From: Psychrobacter sp. M13
GTDB lineage: Bacteria; Pseudomonadota; Gammaproteobacteria; Pseudomonadales; Moraxellaceae
Reading direction: 5' to 3'
NCBI RefSeq assembly: GCF_030718935.1
Contig: NZ_CP132194.1
Span: 1-64,000, forward strand
DNA: 64,000 nt
Part shown: in pieces, positions 48,940 through 58,758 of the stretch
How the letters are laid out: every line of letters starts with the position of its first letter
Position numbering within the stretch: the first letter of the stretch is position 1
Notes under the pieces: model-generated
Told to the model about the DNA's origin: nothing
Database searches by the model: none
What the model saw: only the letters and a program-made list of their open reading frames with translations
Program-made: the position numbers and the translations under genes

Positions 48940-49782
48940 ATGACAAAAAAAGCGAATAAAAAAGTGGCTGATGAACCTATAAATATCGGTGTCATCGGGG
49001 CAGGTGGGCGCATGGGGCGTATGTTAATAGAGGCCGTACAAGATAATCCACAGACGACGCTTGCTGCAGCTATCGAGCGTCAAGGTTCAAGTTTGGTAGG
49101 CGCTGATGCTGGTGAAGTTGCCTCAATAGGATGTATAGATATAAAAATTGTCGATGACTTAGTCGCCGTTATTGATGATATCGATGTGTTGATTGATTTT
49201 AGCTTACCAGAGGCTACCGAGCAAAATATGCAGATTTGCGCGGAACATAAAGTGGCGATGGTTATTGGTACAACGGGTTTTAACGAGCAGCAAGAGCAAG
49301 TGTTGACTGAGGCCAGCAAACATATTGCTATCGTCTACGCGGGTAACTACTCAACTGGCGTTAATTTATCGTTAAAACTATTGGCTATGGCGGCAAAAAC
49401 CTTTGGCACTGAGGCCGACGTAGAAATCATTGAGGCACATCATAAGCATAAAATAGACGCGCCATCGGGTACGGCCTTTATGATGGCAGAAGCAGTAGCC
49501 GAAGCGCGTGGACAGGACTTAAAACAGGTCGCTGTCTATGGCCGCGAAGGTCAAACAGGCGTACGCGAAGCAGGTACTATAGGTATTCATGCGATTCGTG
49601 GTGGTGAAATAATCGGTGACCATACGGTGATGTTTATCGCTGATGGTGAAGTAGTGGAGATTACTCATCGAGCGCGGGCAAGAATGACCTTTGCCGCAGG
49701 TGCTGTACGGGCTAGCACTTGGATAGCGCATAAAAAATCAGGCCAATATAATATGCAAGATGTGTTGGGATTGAATGAGTAG
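48940..49782 (+). CDS. dapB: 4-hydroxy-tetrahydrodipicolinate reductase
   Basis: Lysine and diaminopimelate pathway enzyme, reducing HTPA with NAD(P)H. In this 280-aa protein the NAD(P) motif is GVIGAGGRMGRMLIEAV near residue 18. The catalytic stretch is EIIEAHHKHKIDAPSGTA near 168. It lies downstream of dnaJ, a usual gammaproteobacterial arrangement, behind the dnaJ terminator. Confidence 0.97.
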   Translation: MTKKANKKVADEPINIGVIGAGGRMGRMLIEAVQDNPQTTLAAAIERQGSSLVGADAGEVASIGCIDIKIVDDLVAVIDDIDVLIDFSLPEATEQNMQICAEHKVAMVIGTTGFNEQQEQVLTEASKHIAIVYAGNYSTGVNLSLKLLAMAAKTFGTEADVEIIEAHHKHKIDAPSGTAFMMAEAVAEARGQDLKQVAVYGREGQTGVREAGTIGIHAIRGGEIIGDHTVMFIADGEVVEITHRARARMTFAAGAVRASTWIAHKKSGQYNMQDVLGLNE

Positions 49783-49820
49783 GAACTAGCGACTGATGAT
49801 AGTAAATTGGAGGTTATGGA

Positions 49821-50702
49821 GTGAGAATAATGAGTAGTATTATGAAAAACCTTGCTATAACCTCTATAGCGCTAGCAACAACATTTTCCCTTTATGCTCC
49901 AGCCCAAGCCGCCCCTTATCAGAATAATTATCAAACCTACGTTATCCATACCTATGGCGGCAATGCTCTACTGCCAGCAGTACGTCAGCAGTTAAATAGT
50001 ACTAGCGATGGTGGGACAGTCACAATTTACCAAGACAAGCTAGTGCTCAGAACGACTGCCACTAACTATCAGGCCGTACAACAATTAATAAGTCAAATTG
50101 ATGGTCAACCGCAAGCTCTGACAGTTGCAGTACGCGTCGGTAATAGCAGTAGTACTCAAGGCAATATCCAGCAAGGTCGAGTGATCATCAGTAATAGAGG
50201 TGTTCAAGGCGCAGGGGTTATTAGTCAAAGTAATACTAACCAGCAGAGCAATAGCTTGTATCAAGTGCAAACCTTGTCAGGCAGTGCGGCGAGTATAGGT
50301 ACTAACACGCTGTATTCGTTAGCCCAAAACTATCGAATTAATAGTTATCCCACTTATAATCGCCCAACAAGGCAGATTATCATTCAACAGCAAGTTCTAT
50401 TACCGACCACACAAGGCATTCAAGTTATACCGAGACTGCTGTCTACTGGACAAGTTGAAGTGCAATTGGCGCAAGCAGAAGAAAAATTAGTAAGCGCAAA
50501 TTCTAGATACAGTCAAAATAATCGTAGCCAAAATAGCACTATTCAAGGTCAAAGATTAAATAGTACGATTATCGTTCCGCGCGGGCACTGGGTAACTATC
50601 GGACAAGTTTCAGAAAATAGCCAAACCCAAAGTTCAAGCTATGGCAGCAATCGTGATAGCGTTACTAGTAACAGCGTACCTATTCAGCTATTAGTACAGT
50701 AG
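49821..50702 (+). CDS. Exported secretin-N-domain-like protein
   Basis: 293 aa. A Sec signal peptide ends around APAQAAPYQ (near residue 31). Residues 40-95 (YVIHTYGGNALLPAVRQQL, then TVTIYQDKLVLRTT, then YQAVQQLISQIDG) look like the small alpha/beta NolW/secretin N-domain. A repetitive Ser/Asn/Gln-rich stretch and a beta region with GHWVTIGQV follow. No secretin channel domain is present, so it is an orphan. The GTG at 49821 is favoured because GGAGG lies 7 bases upstream; ATGs at 49830 and 49842 are also possible. Function unknown. Confidence 0.72.
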   Translation: MRIMSSIMKNLAITSIALATTFSLYAPAQAAPYQNNYQTYVIHTYGGNALLPAVRQQLNSTSDGGTVTIYQDKLVLRTTATNYQAVQQLISQIDGQPQALTVAVRVGNSSSTQGNIQQGRVIISNRGVQGAGVISQSNTNQQSNSLYQVQTLSGSAASIGTNTLYSLAQNYRINSYPTYNRPTRQIIIQQQVLLPTTQGIQVIPRLLSTGQVEVQLAQAEEKLVSANSRYSQNNRSQNSTIQGQRLNSTIIVPRGHWVTIGQVSENSQTQSSSYGSNRDSVTSNSVPIQLLVQ

Positions 50703-50802
50703 TCACAGCTACTAAAAAACCATACGATAAAAAAACACGATACTGACATTTGCAGCATCATGCTTTTTTTATCCCAATTTTTAATAGCTAATTTGCCAGC
50801 TA

Positions 50803-51984
50803 TTAATCGACGTAAACCACTTCTAACGGTGGAAAACCGTTGAACTCAATAGAAGAGTACGAATTAGTATAAGCGCCAGTCGCGAGCCAATAGATTTTAT
50901 CGCCAATAGCGAGCTCTTGTGGAAGCTGGTAATCGGTTTCTTCGTACATGATGTCCGCCGAATCACAAGTCGGTCCTGCCAATACGACTCGACCAGATTG
51001 GGTCGAAGTTGCCATTGTTGGAGTATAGATAGGGTACTTGATGGCCTCTCCTAAAGTCTCGATGAGTCCTTGGAACAGTCCCACATCAGTATAGACCCAG
51101 CGCGTGGTTTCTTCATTCGCTTTGCGTGAAATGAGTACCACATCACTGACTAACACTCCTGAGCTAGCTACCAGTGAGCGCCCAGGCTCCAAGATAATCT
51201 CAGGCATATCATCCACACCATAGCTGTCTAGCAAATACTGCTTTACTGATCCAGCATAGTCTTGGATGGTATTGATCTGATTAAGGTATTTAGCAGGGAA
51301 GCCGCCACCTAGATTTATCATTTGCAGCTTGAGGCCTTGCTCATGCAATAGCTGATCAAAGATGTCTTTGACCATGAGCAAAGCGTCATTCCATACGGCG
51401 ACTGACTTTTGCTGACTACCTACATGAAACGAGACGCCATAAGGCACCAACCCTAATTTGTGTGCTTGGATCAATAAGTCAACCGCCATATCAGGATGGC
51501 AGCCAAACTTACGTGATAATGGCCATTCTGCGGTATCTGATCCTTCGACTAAAATACGTACAAATACGTTTGAGCCTGGAGCCTGCTCAGCGATATTTTT
51601 GAGATCTGCTTCTGAGTCAGTGGCATAAAGCGTTACGCCTTTCTCAAAAGCATATCTGACATCTTTAGCTTTTTTAATAGTATTACCGTAGGAGATGCGC
51701 GTAGCATCAACACCGCAATCAAGGACACGATCTAACTCATAAATGGAGGCGCAGTCAAAGTTAGAACCTAAATCCGCCAATAAGTTAATGACTTCAACCG
51801 CAGGGCTGGCTTTCATCGCATAATGAATTTTTGCGTCAGGAAACAAGCCAACCATTTCATTGAATTTAACCTTGATACGATTAAGATCGACTACCAAAAA
51901 AGGCGTTTCACGTCCCTCAGCAGCTTTGGTGAATTTTTGCCAGCCAGCAGGGTCAAAATATTGGTCGATTTTGATCATGGTCAT
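50803..51984 (-). CDS. Type III PLP-dependent ornithine/lysine decarboxylase
   Basis: Alanine racemase-fold (type III) decarboxylase, 393 aa, making putrescine or cadaverine. The PLP lysine is in KIHYAMKASPAVE near residue 50. Other motifs are the family segment FDCASIYELDRVL, GGGFPAKY, and the catalytic cysteine in GPTCDSADIM near 333. The frame is open to 52083, but ATG 51984 (MTMIKIDQ) with AAGG 9 bases upstream is preferred. Confidence 0.9.
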   Translation of the reverse strand: MTMIKIDQYFDPAGWQKFTKAAEGRETPFLVVDLNRIKVKFNEMVGLFPDAKIHYAMKASPAVEVINLLADLGSNFDCASIYELDRVLDCGVDATRISYGNTIKKAKDVRYAFEKGVTLYATDSEADLKNIAEQAPGSNVFVRILVEGSDTAEWPLSRKFGCHPDMAVDLLIQAHKLGLVPYGVSFHVGSQQKSVAVWNDALLMVKDIFDQLLHEQGLKLQMINLGGGFPAKYLNQINTIQDYAGSVKQYLLDSYGVDDMPEIILEPGRSLVASSGVLVSDVVLISRKANEETTRWVYTDVGLFQGLIETLGEAIKYPIYTPTMATSTQSGRVVLAGPTCDSADIMYEETDYQLPQELAIGDKIYWLATGAYTNSYSSIEFNGFPPLEVVYVD

Positions 51985-52098
51985 GATAGTAAACCTTGTT
52001 GAAAACAAAAATGTTAAATCGAATAGTTCTAAAACCCAGAGCAAAAAAAAGTGTAAACAAAGGCAATAAGCCCTCATATACACTTAATTACTGATAGC

Positions 52099-52641
52099 TT
52101 AGACGTTACTAGGTTGTGCTTGTTTTTCTAAGTTTTTCTCGCGAATTTTTAGTACTTTTTTGACTTTATCACGAGCACGGTTCTGCTTAAGGTTAGATAA
52201 GTAATCAACGAAGATAACGCCGTTTAAATGATCCATTTCATGCTGAATACAGACAGCCAGTAGACCTTCCGCTTCTTGATCAATAGCGTCACCGTTTTCA
52301 TCCAAAGCTTCAATACGCACTTTATTAGGACGCTCAACTTTGTCATATACTTCTGGTACCGACAGACAACCTTCTTCGTACGGTTGTTTTTCTTCTACCA
52401 ATGGCGTGACTTTGGGATTAATAAACACCATCGGGGTGTCTTTATTCTCAGACAGATCCATAACGATAAGCTGCAAATGCTCATCCACTTGTGACGCTGC
52501 CAATCCGATACCTTCGGCATCATACATGGTCTCAATCATATCAGTGATTAGAGTTTTAATGTTGTCATCGACCTGCTTTACTGGTGCGGCAATGGTACGC
52601 AGGCGTGGATCGGGATAGCTTAAGATATTAAGTACGGCCAT
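52099..52641 (-). CDS. def: Peptide deformylase
   Basis: Fe/Zn metalloenzyme that removes the N-formyl group from nascent proteins. All three deformylase motifs are present: [10 protein letters not shown] (near 46), EGCLSVP (near 91, metal Cys) and QHEMDHLNG (near 133, HEXXH metal His pair and catalytic Glu). The 180-aa start at 52641 ([15 protein letters not shown]) follows GAGGTAAG; a longer frame to 52758 would add a non-family hydrophobic extension. Confidence 0.97.
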   Translation of the reverse strand: MAVLNILSYPDPRLRTIAAPVKQVDDNIKTLITDMIETMYDAEGIGLAASQVDEHLQLIVMDLSENKDTPMVFINPKVTPLVEEKQPYEEGCLSVPEVYDKVERPNKVRIEALDENGDAIDQEAEGLLAVCIQHEMDHLNGVIFVDYLSNLKQNRARDKVKKVLKIREKNLEKQAQPSNV

Positions 52642-52754
52642 GTCGCTTACCTCAAAAATACGAATGAACTTAAATAGCAATAAAAAAAGGTGCTTTATTA
52701 TAAGGTAAATGGGGGCAAAAAAGAGATTTATCAATATGAATTTATAGGCGAGTA

Positions 52755-52785
52755 TCAAAAAAGACTTTACCTGAGGTAAAGTCTT
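52755..52785 (-). terminator. Terminator of the GlsB-family gene
   Basis: AAGACTTTACC-TGA-GGTAAAGTCTT is a perfect stem. On the minus strand a T run follows, 52 bases after the GlsB stop. Confidence 0.75.
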
Positions 52786-52836
52786 CTAGTATCACTATAA
52801 GCATATATCAGTGAATATTAAACGCACTAAACGCTA

Positions 52837-53091
52837 TTACACGCGGCGTTTGTTCATTATCATTTCATATAAGAACAATAAGATAATGGCGCCGATTACT
52901 GAGAAGATAAGGCCTGTAAAGCCACCATCGGCGTCAATACCGATAAGACCTGCGACAAAGCCACCTAGCATAGCACCAACGATCCCTAATACAATGGTCA
53001 TAATCCAGCCCATAGCATCGTTACCAGGTTTGATAGCACGCGCCAATAGTCCTGCTACTAGCCCGACGATAATCATCCAGATAAAACCCAT
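52837..53091 (-). CDS. GlsB/YeaQ/YmgE-family small membrane protein
   Basis: 84 aa with three hydrophobic segments and the glycine-rich GLVAGLLARAIKPGNDAMGW / GIVGAMLGGFVAG pattern of this stress-associated family (transglycosylase-associated protein). Small, complete, with its own terminator. Function is only loosely linked to stress. Confidence 0.88.
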   Translation of the reverse strand: MGFIWMIIVGLVAGLLARAIKPGNDAMGWIMTIVLGIVGAMLGGFVAGLIGIDADGGFTGLIFSVIGAIILLFLYEMIMNKRRV

Positions 53092-53355
53092 AATAATTCT
53101 CCCAGCTTTTGTATTGTTTATAGTATTTATTAAGTAATCTTTGAAATAAGACGATTAAAAATCAACGCCTTTATTCCAATAGAGTTATTGTAAACATTCA
53201 ATAGCTTGAAGAGTAAGTACAAAGTGTTACCTATGTAGGCGCTGTGTGAGAAAAACAAAACCTTTGCTATTTTGCAGATAAAATAGGTTAACGGTCGGTT
53301 ACAGAACAGAATTTAGGAATTATCAATAATATTCAATAACAATCGTCAATGAAAA

Positions 53356-54906
53356 CTAAGTCGATACCTTATCCAAAGCGACTAATAAGCGCTGATGGAT
53401 GCCCTCAAAGCCGCCATTAGACATGATGATAATAGCGTCATTCGCGCGTATATTATCCGTCATGTGCTCAATGATAGCTTCTATACTCGTTAGCACTTGC
53501 TGCTTACTATTTTGAGTCGCGCTATCATTACTATTAATATCAGCGCTCTCTATGACTTCTTTTAGTCCCCACTCAAGCCCTGCTGGCTCGTACCAGATAG
53601 TATGATCTGCTAGCATAGCTGACTGTGCTAGGCTGTCTTTATGAATACCCATTTTCATCGTGTTACTACGCGGCTCAATGATCGCCCAAAGACGTCTGCC
53701 TGTTAGCTTCTTTTTTGCGCCGTCTAACGTTGTCGCAATAGCGGTCGGGTGATGAGCGAAATCATCAAACACTAATACATCGTTAGTATTGCCGATGAGC
53801 TCCATACGACGTTTGATACCAGCAAAAGCAGATAAGGCGGCACATGCAACGCTTATATCAACGCCTACATCATAGGCCGCTGCGACAGCGACTAGGGCAT
53901 TATTGACATTGTGCAGACCACTCATCGACCAATCGACGACAGATTTTAATTTGTCTTTACTATTATTATCGTGGTTATCAGCATCTGAATTATAACTTAC
54001 TTTGAACTGGCTACCGTCTGCGCTAATGAGCTCGGCTTGCCAGTCAGCATTAGTAGCTGTTATTGTGCTTTTTGAGCTATCAGGTGAGGACTCATTGGTG
54101 ACAGTAGTGCGCCAAACAGGTGTCCAAACGCCTTTGCTTAAAGTATCTTCTAAGCTCACAGTATCCGCTGGCATGATGATTTTACCGTTGCTCGGAATCA
54201 TACGGATCATGTGATGGAACTGCGTTTGAATAGCATTTAGATCTGCAAATATATCCGCATGATCGAATTCAAGGTTGTTTAGGATAGCAGTACGCGGGCG
54301 GTAGTGTACAAACTTTGAGCGTTTATCAAAAAACGCAGAGTCATACTCATCCGCCTCAATAACGAAATAGCCTTGAGTCACAGAGTCCGTACTATCAAGA
54401 GAACTATCGCCGTCAAGAGTCTCTGCCCCTAGGTAACTACTATGCGCAAATACTTGTTGCAAATGCTCATCCGTCGTATCAACCAGAGGCACGCCACCGA
54501 TCAAAAACCCAGTATCGATACCCGCGTAATGAAGTATCCACGCCAGCATAGTCGTCGTCGTGGTCTTACCATGCGTACCAGCCACAGCGATAACATGACG
54601 CGACTGCAGCACCTCTTCCGACAAAAACTGCGGCCCTGAGGTGTAGCGCAAGCCTTGATCTAACATATATTCAATCACTGGCATACCACGTTTCATCGCA
54701 TTACCTACAACGACCAAATCAGGAGTAGGCTGTAGATGCTCTACTAAATAACCTTCATTAATAGTCACGCCAGCACGCTCAAGTTGAGTGGACATAGGAG
54801 GGTAAACGTTAGCATCTGAGCCAGTCACTGTGTGACCTAGGCTACGTGCTAATAAGGCTAATGACCCCATAAAAGTGCCACAAATACCAAGGATATGAAT
54901 ATGCAT
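53356..54906 (-). CDS. mpl: UDP-MurNAc:L-Ala-gamma-D-Glu-meso-DAP ligase
   Basis: Mur-ligase family recycling enzyme joining the recovered tripeptide to UDP-MurNAc. The N-terminal Mur motif MHIHILGICGTFMGSLALL is followed by the ATP motif GTHGKTTTTTMLAWIL near residue 112. The central ADEYDSAFFD stretch and the C-terminal IMSNGGFEGIHQRLL follow. At 516 aa it is longer than E. coli Mpl (457), with an insertion rich in Ser/Asp/Asn near 290-340. The ATG at 54906 is chosen over a frame open to 54987. Confidence 0.93.
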   Translation of the reverse strand: MHIHILGICGTFMGSLALLARSLGHTVTGSDANVYPPMSTQLERAGVTINEGYLVEHLQPTPDLVVVGNAMKRGMPVIEYMLDQGLRYTSGPQFLSEEVLQSRHVIAVAGTHGKTTTTTMLAWILHYAGIDTGFLIGGVPLVDTTDEHLQQVFAHSSYLGAETLDGDSSLDSTDSVTQGYFVIEADEYDSAFFDKRSKFVHYRPRTAILNNLEFDHADIFADLNAIQTQFHHMIRMIPSNGKIIMPADTVSLEDTLSKGVWTPVWRTTVTNESSPDSSKSTITATNADWQAELISADGSQFKVSYNSDADNHDNNSKDKLKSVVDWSMSGLHNVNNALVAVAAAYDVGVDISVACAALSAFAGIKRRMELIGNTNDVLVFDDFAHHPTAIATTLDGAKKKLTGRRLWAIIEPRSNTMKMGIHKDSLAQSAMLADHTIWYEPAGLEWGLKEVIESADINSNDSATQNSKQQVLTSIEAIIEHMTDNIRANDAIIIMSNGGFEGIHQRLLVALDKVST

Positions 54907-55214
54907 AAACGAACCTGAGCTCAATGAAGTGAATATGAAAGTGAAATAAGGATAGCAAAATAAGAATAGTAACGAAATAGGTCGCATACCCTAGCTGCGC
55001 TTATTGTAGCGCATTAATCGCAGCTCTAATAGCACTACTCTAATAGCCATATTGCTAACAGGCATACTACTAATAGACAGGCAACAAAAAACGCCTAGCG
55101 ACAAAATGTCAGTTAGACGTTAACGAGTTATTTAAGATAAATATTTTATGAGTATTATGATTAGGATTTATAAGTTTGTGCAAGTTATTGTTAATGATAA
55201 TTTGTTGTTGATGA
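54907..55214. other. Intergenic region upstream of mpl
   Basis: 308 bases. It contains a probable terminator for the NlpE-like gene at 55087-55122 and otherwise no recognised feature. The promoter of mpl must lie here. Confidence 0.4.
55087..55122 (-). terminator. Terminator-like hairpin after the NlpE-like gene
   Basis: On the minus strand, GTCTAACTGACA-TTTT-GTCGCTAGGC (imperfect pairing) is followed by GTTTTTTG. It lies about 95 bases beyond the gene's stop. Confidence 0.5.
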
Positions 55215-55862
55215 TCAGTAACGCGATAAAGTATAGTCAGGATCAGGGTTTTTATTGGCATCTAACATCACTAAGTGATTGTCTTGAATACGATAACTAT
55301 CTATGTTTTCTTTACTATAGACGATAGTAATCATATCATTATCTTGACGATACACCCCAGTCTCAACCAGAGTGGGACGTGTTGTTTTGGGATTCTCATA
55401 GATGCTAGTTTGTTTGACTGTGCCATCAGAATGCAAGTTGAGTGTTAAGGTAATCTCATCGCAATTCGAACAGGGTAGAATACCCATATAATTACCGATC
55501 AAAGTCGCTTGTAGAGCACTACCAGCACGTTTTTCTGCAATCATAGGCGAGCGTCTCTTCTCCTCAATATCATCAGCTTTAGCCGAATCCATAAGGGATG
55601 TACCTTTATCCTCTACTGAGATTTTATCATTATTACTAGCTTCCTCAATTGTAGTGTCAGCTACTAATGAAGGCGCTTTTTCTTCGATTACTTGATCACT
55701 TACAGAACTATCGTCGTTGCTGGTGTTATTGGCACTGGATGCAGATTGATTATTGCAGCCCAATAACGGCAAAGAGCATGATGCCACCACTAAAAGCTGT
55801 CTACAGCTAAAATTAATGGTTTTGGGTAAAGGTACAAGTGCAAAAGGCAGCAAATACTTCAT
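55215..55862 (-). CDS. NlpE-type copper/envelope-stress lipoprotein domain
   Basis: 215 aa with a long N-terminal sequence and a lipobox LLGC near residue 36, so probably an outer-membrane lipoprotein. A low-complexity Ser/Asp/Lys linker (40-110) follows. The last 100 residues are the NlpE N-terminal domain with GNYMGILPCSNCDEITLTL (CxxC near 130). The C-terminal OB-like domain of E. coli NlpE is absent. In E. coli NlpE senses surface and metal stress for the Cpx system; no Cpx genes are here. The ATG start gives a rather long N-region for a lipoprotein signal; an internal start is possible. Confidence 0.82.
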   Translation of the reverse strand: MKYLLPFALVPLPKTINFSCRQLLVVASCSLPLLGCNNQSASSANNTSNDDSSVSDQVIEEKAPSLVADTTIEEASNNDKISVEDKGTSLMDSAKADDIEEKRRSPMIAEKRAGSALQATLIGNYMGILPCSNCDEITLTLNLHSDGTVKQTSIYENPKTTRPTLVETGVYRQDNDMITIVYSKENIDSYRIQDNHLVMLDANKNPDPDYTLSRY

Positions 55863-56208
55863 AATTACACCAACTATTGAACAGCGCTACAACGAGATAG
55901 AGACCATCATGCTAGTGCTACATCTACAACAGTCTCGCTACAGTTGTTAGTTGATAGGAGCTACTAGTTAACCTGTCGAAATACGTATGATAATGGACAT
56001 ACAGGCGTAAAAGTAAAAATTAACGTTGTAGAAATATAGTGCTACTGTAAACTTTTATCAAATAAGATGGTTGCGTAGTGATGATGATATCTAGAAGCAT
56101 TGAAACAGGTGTCTTATGTGTTATTGATTTCACTACTCCTAAAACACGCCTTAATATCTAACAAACACATGGTGTATAGCAAAGATTGATCATTTTATAA
56201 TCTCCAAT
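55863..56208. other. Intergenic region between the NlpE-like gene and dsbB
   Basis: 346 bases, AT-rich, with no recognised gene or clear hairpin. The promoter of the NlpE-like gene must be here. Confidence 0.4.
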
Positions 56209-56721
56209 TTATAATCTTGGCTTTAAGATTCTTACTAGTATCAGTATATGGACAATGAGCAATAGGCTGAATAACAACAGTGATTGCTCAGGAATACTAA
56301 ATCCTAAAAAAGTCCAATCTACTGATGCGCACTCACCAGAACCTGCGAATACTTGATTGAGCACCTCACTCATAGGTAGAGTGTCGAGCCAATAATCAAG
56401 CCCAGGCCCACAAGAGGGGACTTGATCGGCTGGTAGATGCTGCAACCAAACATGACGCGCTGCTACGCCAGCAGCCCAGCCTATCCCTAATAAGCTACCC
56501 AGCCATAGAACGAGTCTGACCGCTTTAGATTTAGGATTAAATAGCGCAGCGACTAGTGCAAAGCTGCCCATGACCATCAGACCAATACGCTGAAAGATAC
56601 AGAGCGGACAAGGAGAGAGGCCCATATAGCGCTGCAAAAAAAACAGCGCAAAGCTCATGCCGATAACGGTCATCACAACCAAGAGTATTTGCAAATTACG
56701 ATAGGTGCTTAGACGTTGCAT
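56209..56721 (-). CDS. dsbB: Disulfide bond formation protein DsbB
   Basis: Inner-membrane quinone-dependent oxidase that recharges DsbA. In this 170-aa protein four helices and two catalytic Cys pairs are visible: the CxxC LSPCPLCIFQRIG near residue 37, and the second loop with VPSCGPG and GSGECASVDW. It follows gshA by 47 bases on the same strand, suggesting an operon linking thiol chemistry in cytoplasm and periplasm. No dsbA is in the window. Confidence 0.92.
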   Translation of the reverse strand: MQRLSTYRNLQILLVVMTVIGMSFALFFLQRYMGLSPCPLCIFQRIGLMVMGSFALVAALFNPKSKAVRLVLWLGSLLGIGWAAGVAARHVWLQHLPADQVPSCGPGLDYWLDTLPMSEVLNQVFAGSGECASVDWTFLGFSIPEQSLLLFSLLLIVHILILVRILKPRL

Positions 56722-56768
56722 TGAAGGGATGCTCTTATAAAAGGGGCTAGGTTATAGACTTAGCAGGC

Positions 56769-58352
56769 TTAGCGATATTGCTGGACAAAGTCTATAAAGT
56801 CTTCTGTTTCGACAGCTTCTATTTCAGCTTGTTGTAATATTGATTTCTCAGCTAATACTTCATATTTAGCTTGAGTATTTGGGCTGAGGGTTTGCTGCAA
56901 TAGAGAGTCACGATGCTGGTTAGCTAGCGTAAAGCCTAACTGCCACAGGCTACCTAAACGCTCGCTATCAGCATTCACTTGCGCTGAGATAGTAGACTCA
57001 GAGTGTCCTGCTTTGCCTTGCATCAGCGCGACCGCTGCACGATAATCATTACCGCCGTGATGCGCATCAAGCAGTGCTGCCAAAGGCTGCATACTGGTTA
57101 AATGATCTAGCATCCAATCTTGTAAAGGTTGCTCAGTCCCGTTATTCAGTATATGCAGATTATCAGCACGTCCTTCATTGACCACGCGCTCAAGATTGAT
57201 CGCCAGCTCCTCCTCTTCATTGGGCATCAGCTCAGGGGAGTCATTAAGCAAGCAATACAGTGCCATCACCTCTAAAAAGCAAGCGCTTGATAAACGAATA
57301 CCAACATCGCTGTATGGGTCTAGATCAATCGCGCGAAACTCAACATAAGCGATACCGCGTCGCTCTAGCGCTTCAGTCGGCGTCTCACCACGATCAGCGA
57401 TTTGCTTAGGACGGATAGGGCTATAGTATTCGTTTTCTATCTGCAAGATGTGATCATTGATCTGAATGGGATTGCCATCGGCATCGTTTAGACCTAGCTT
57501 TTTGAAGCTATCATGTGGGGTTTGAATAGCACGACGCAGACCTGCCACATACTCTGGCAAATTGTTATAGCGAATATCGAGCTGCTCTTGTACGCTGTTG
57601 GTATAACCAAGTTTGCCCATACGTAAGCTGGTTGCCGTAGGCTTATAAAGGGTCGAGTCATTCATCCGCTCAAGGTCGTGCTCACGTCCTGCGATAAAAC
57701 ACGGACAGACGCTAGGACTGGCTCCTAACAGATAGAGCACTAAACTGGTCAAGCGCTTAAAGTTGCGAATAAGACCTAAGTACTTATCGTTTTTGAAATC
57801 AGCTAAGGACTCAGAACCTTTATTGGCTAATTGAGCCTGCCAATGCTCAAATAAACCATCACCGAAAGATAAATTATAATGCAGGCCTGCAATAGTCTGC
57901 ATACGGCGACCATAGCGAATACCTAAGCCACTACGATATAGCGTCTTAAGCTTACCTGTGTTGGAGCTACCATAATCCGCCAATGGGATATCTTCATCTT
58001 CGGACGACAGCATACACGGCATAGATAACGGCCACATCAGCTCACCCTCAGGCAGTGCTTGATAGACCAATACATGCAATTGGCGCAGCATCGCTAGCGT
58101 ATCTTTGGGCGTACTACGAGGGTCGGTAATCAGCTCAAGTAAGCTCTCTGAATAGTCAGTCGTGATAAATGGATGAGTGAGCTTTGAGCCAAGCTTTAAA
58201 GGGTGCGGCGTCTGAGCTAAGTAACCATCAGGTCTAACGCGCAGACCTTCTTTTTCGATGCCGCGCAGCATACCTGCTAGGTGCTCACTATCGAACCAAT
58301 CTGGAATCTTAAAGTCAACAAAGCTATTGGCGAATTTACTCATAGTATTCAT
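56769..58352 (-). CDS. gshA: Glutamate-cysteine ligase
   Basis: ATP-dependent first step of glutathione synthesis. The 527-aa length is typical of the proteobacterial type 1 enzyme. Features include GIEKEGLRV near residue 32, the ATP and substrate loop FITTDYSESLLELIT, HYNLSFGDGLF and YVEFRAIDLDPYSDVGI. Starts at 58352 (MNTMSKF) or 58343 (MSKF) are both possible; no strong ribosome-binding site decides. dsbB follows on the same strand. Confidence 0.95.
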   Translation of the reverse strand: MNTMSKFANSFVDFKIPDWFDSEHLAGMLRGIEKEGLRVRPDGYLAQTPHPLKLGSKLTHPFITTDYSESLLELITDPRSTPKDTLAMLRQLHVLVYQALPEGELMWPLSMPCMLSSEDEDIPLADYGSSNTGKLKTLYRSGLGIRYGRRMQTIAGLHYNLSFGDGLFEHWQAQLANKGSESLADFKNDKYLGLIRNFKRLTSLVLYLLGASPSVCPCFIAGREHDLERMNDSTLYKPTATSLRMGKLGYTNSVQEQLDIRYNNLPEYVAGLRRAIQTPHDSFKKLGLNDADGNPIQINDHILQIENEYYSPIRPKQIADRGETPTEALERRGIAYVEFRAIDLDPYSDVGIRLSSACFLEVMALYCLLNDSPELMPNEEEELAINLERVVNEGRADNLHILNNGTEQPLQDWMLDHLTSMQPLAALLDAHHGGNDYRAAVALMQGKAGHSESTISAQVNADSERLGSLWQLGFTLANQHRDSLLQQTLSPNTQAKYEVLAEKSILQQAEIEAVETEDFIDFVQQYR

Positions 58353-58758
58353 CTGTTGTTATTTATTATGTAAGAGGTGCTGGTATAAGCGCTGCGTTAA
58401 AGCAAAAGCTTGCTCTAAGCTAGGCAACTTTAAACTAGACAATAGAGGCCGTAAATAATGCAGTCAGTTTAGCCCAAAGCTATGCTAAAAACTATGTAAA
58501 CTTACAAAATCAGTAAGCTTTAGCTAGAGTCTGTTTAATCATATTTAACCCATTAAAACTTAATTAGGTCCGCTAATAGGCGGATATTTTAAAATAACAA
58601 CTCATGATAGTAACAAAGCTTTTATCATTGAACATAAGAGCATTTTTGTTGCAATCATATCAGTCTAGAGTTCTTTAAGACAAAAAAGCACCTATTATAA
58701 ATAGATGCTTTAAAATGATATCAACCACCCAAAACTGTTAAACGCAGATAAAGGATAG
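58353..58758. other. Intergenic region between erpA and gshA
   Basis: 406 bases holding the gshA promoter and the erpA terminator (58684-58713). No gene or repeat is seen in the rest. Confidence 0.45.
58684..58713 (-). terminator. erpA terminator
   Basis: On the minus strand, AAAGCATCTATT-TAT-AATAGGTGCTT is followed by TTTTT, about 45 bases after the erpA stop. Confidence 0.75.

Noticed and set aside
50745..50775. Possible terminator between the secretin-like gene and the decarboxylase (AGCAT-C-ATGCT then T run)
   Set aside because: The stem is only five bases with a one-base loop; too weak to call.
51905..51913. GTTTCACGT, half of a parS site in the ornithine decarboxylase gene
   Set aside because: The second half-site is absent (CCCTC), so it is a chance half-match.
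52811..53137. Plus-strand open frame opposite the GlsB-family gene
   Set aside because: It overlaps a clear small membrane protein and its composition mirrors that gene.
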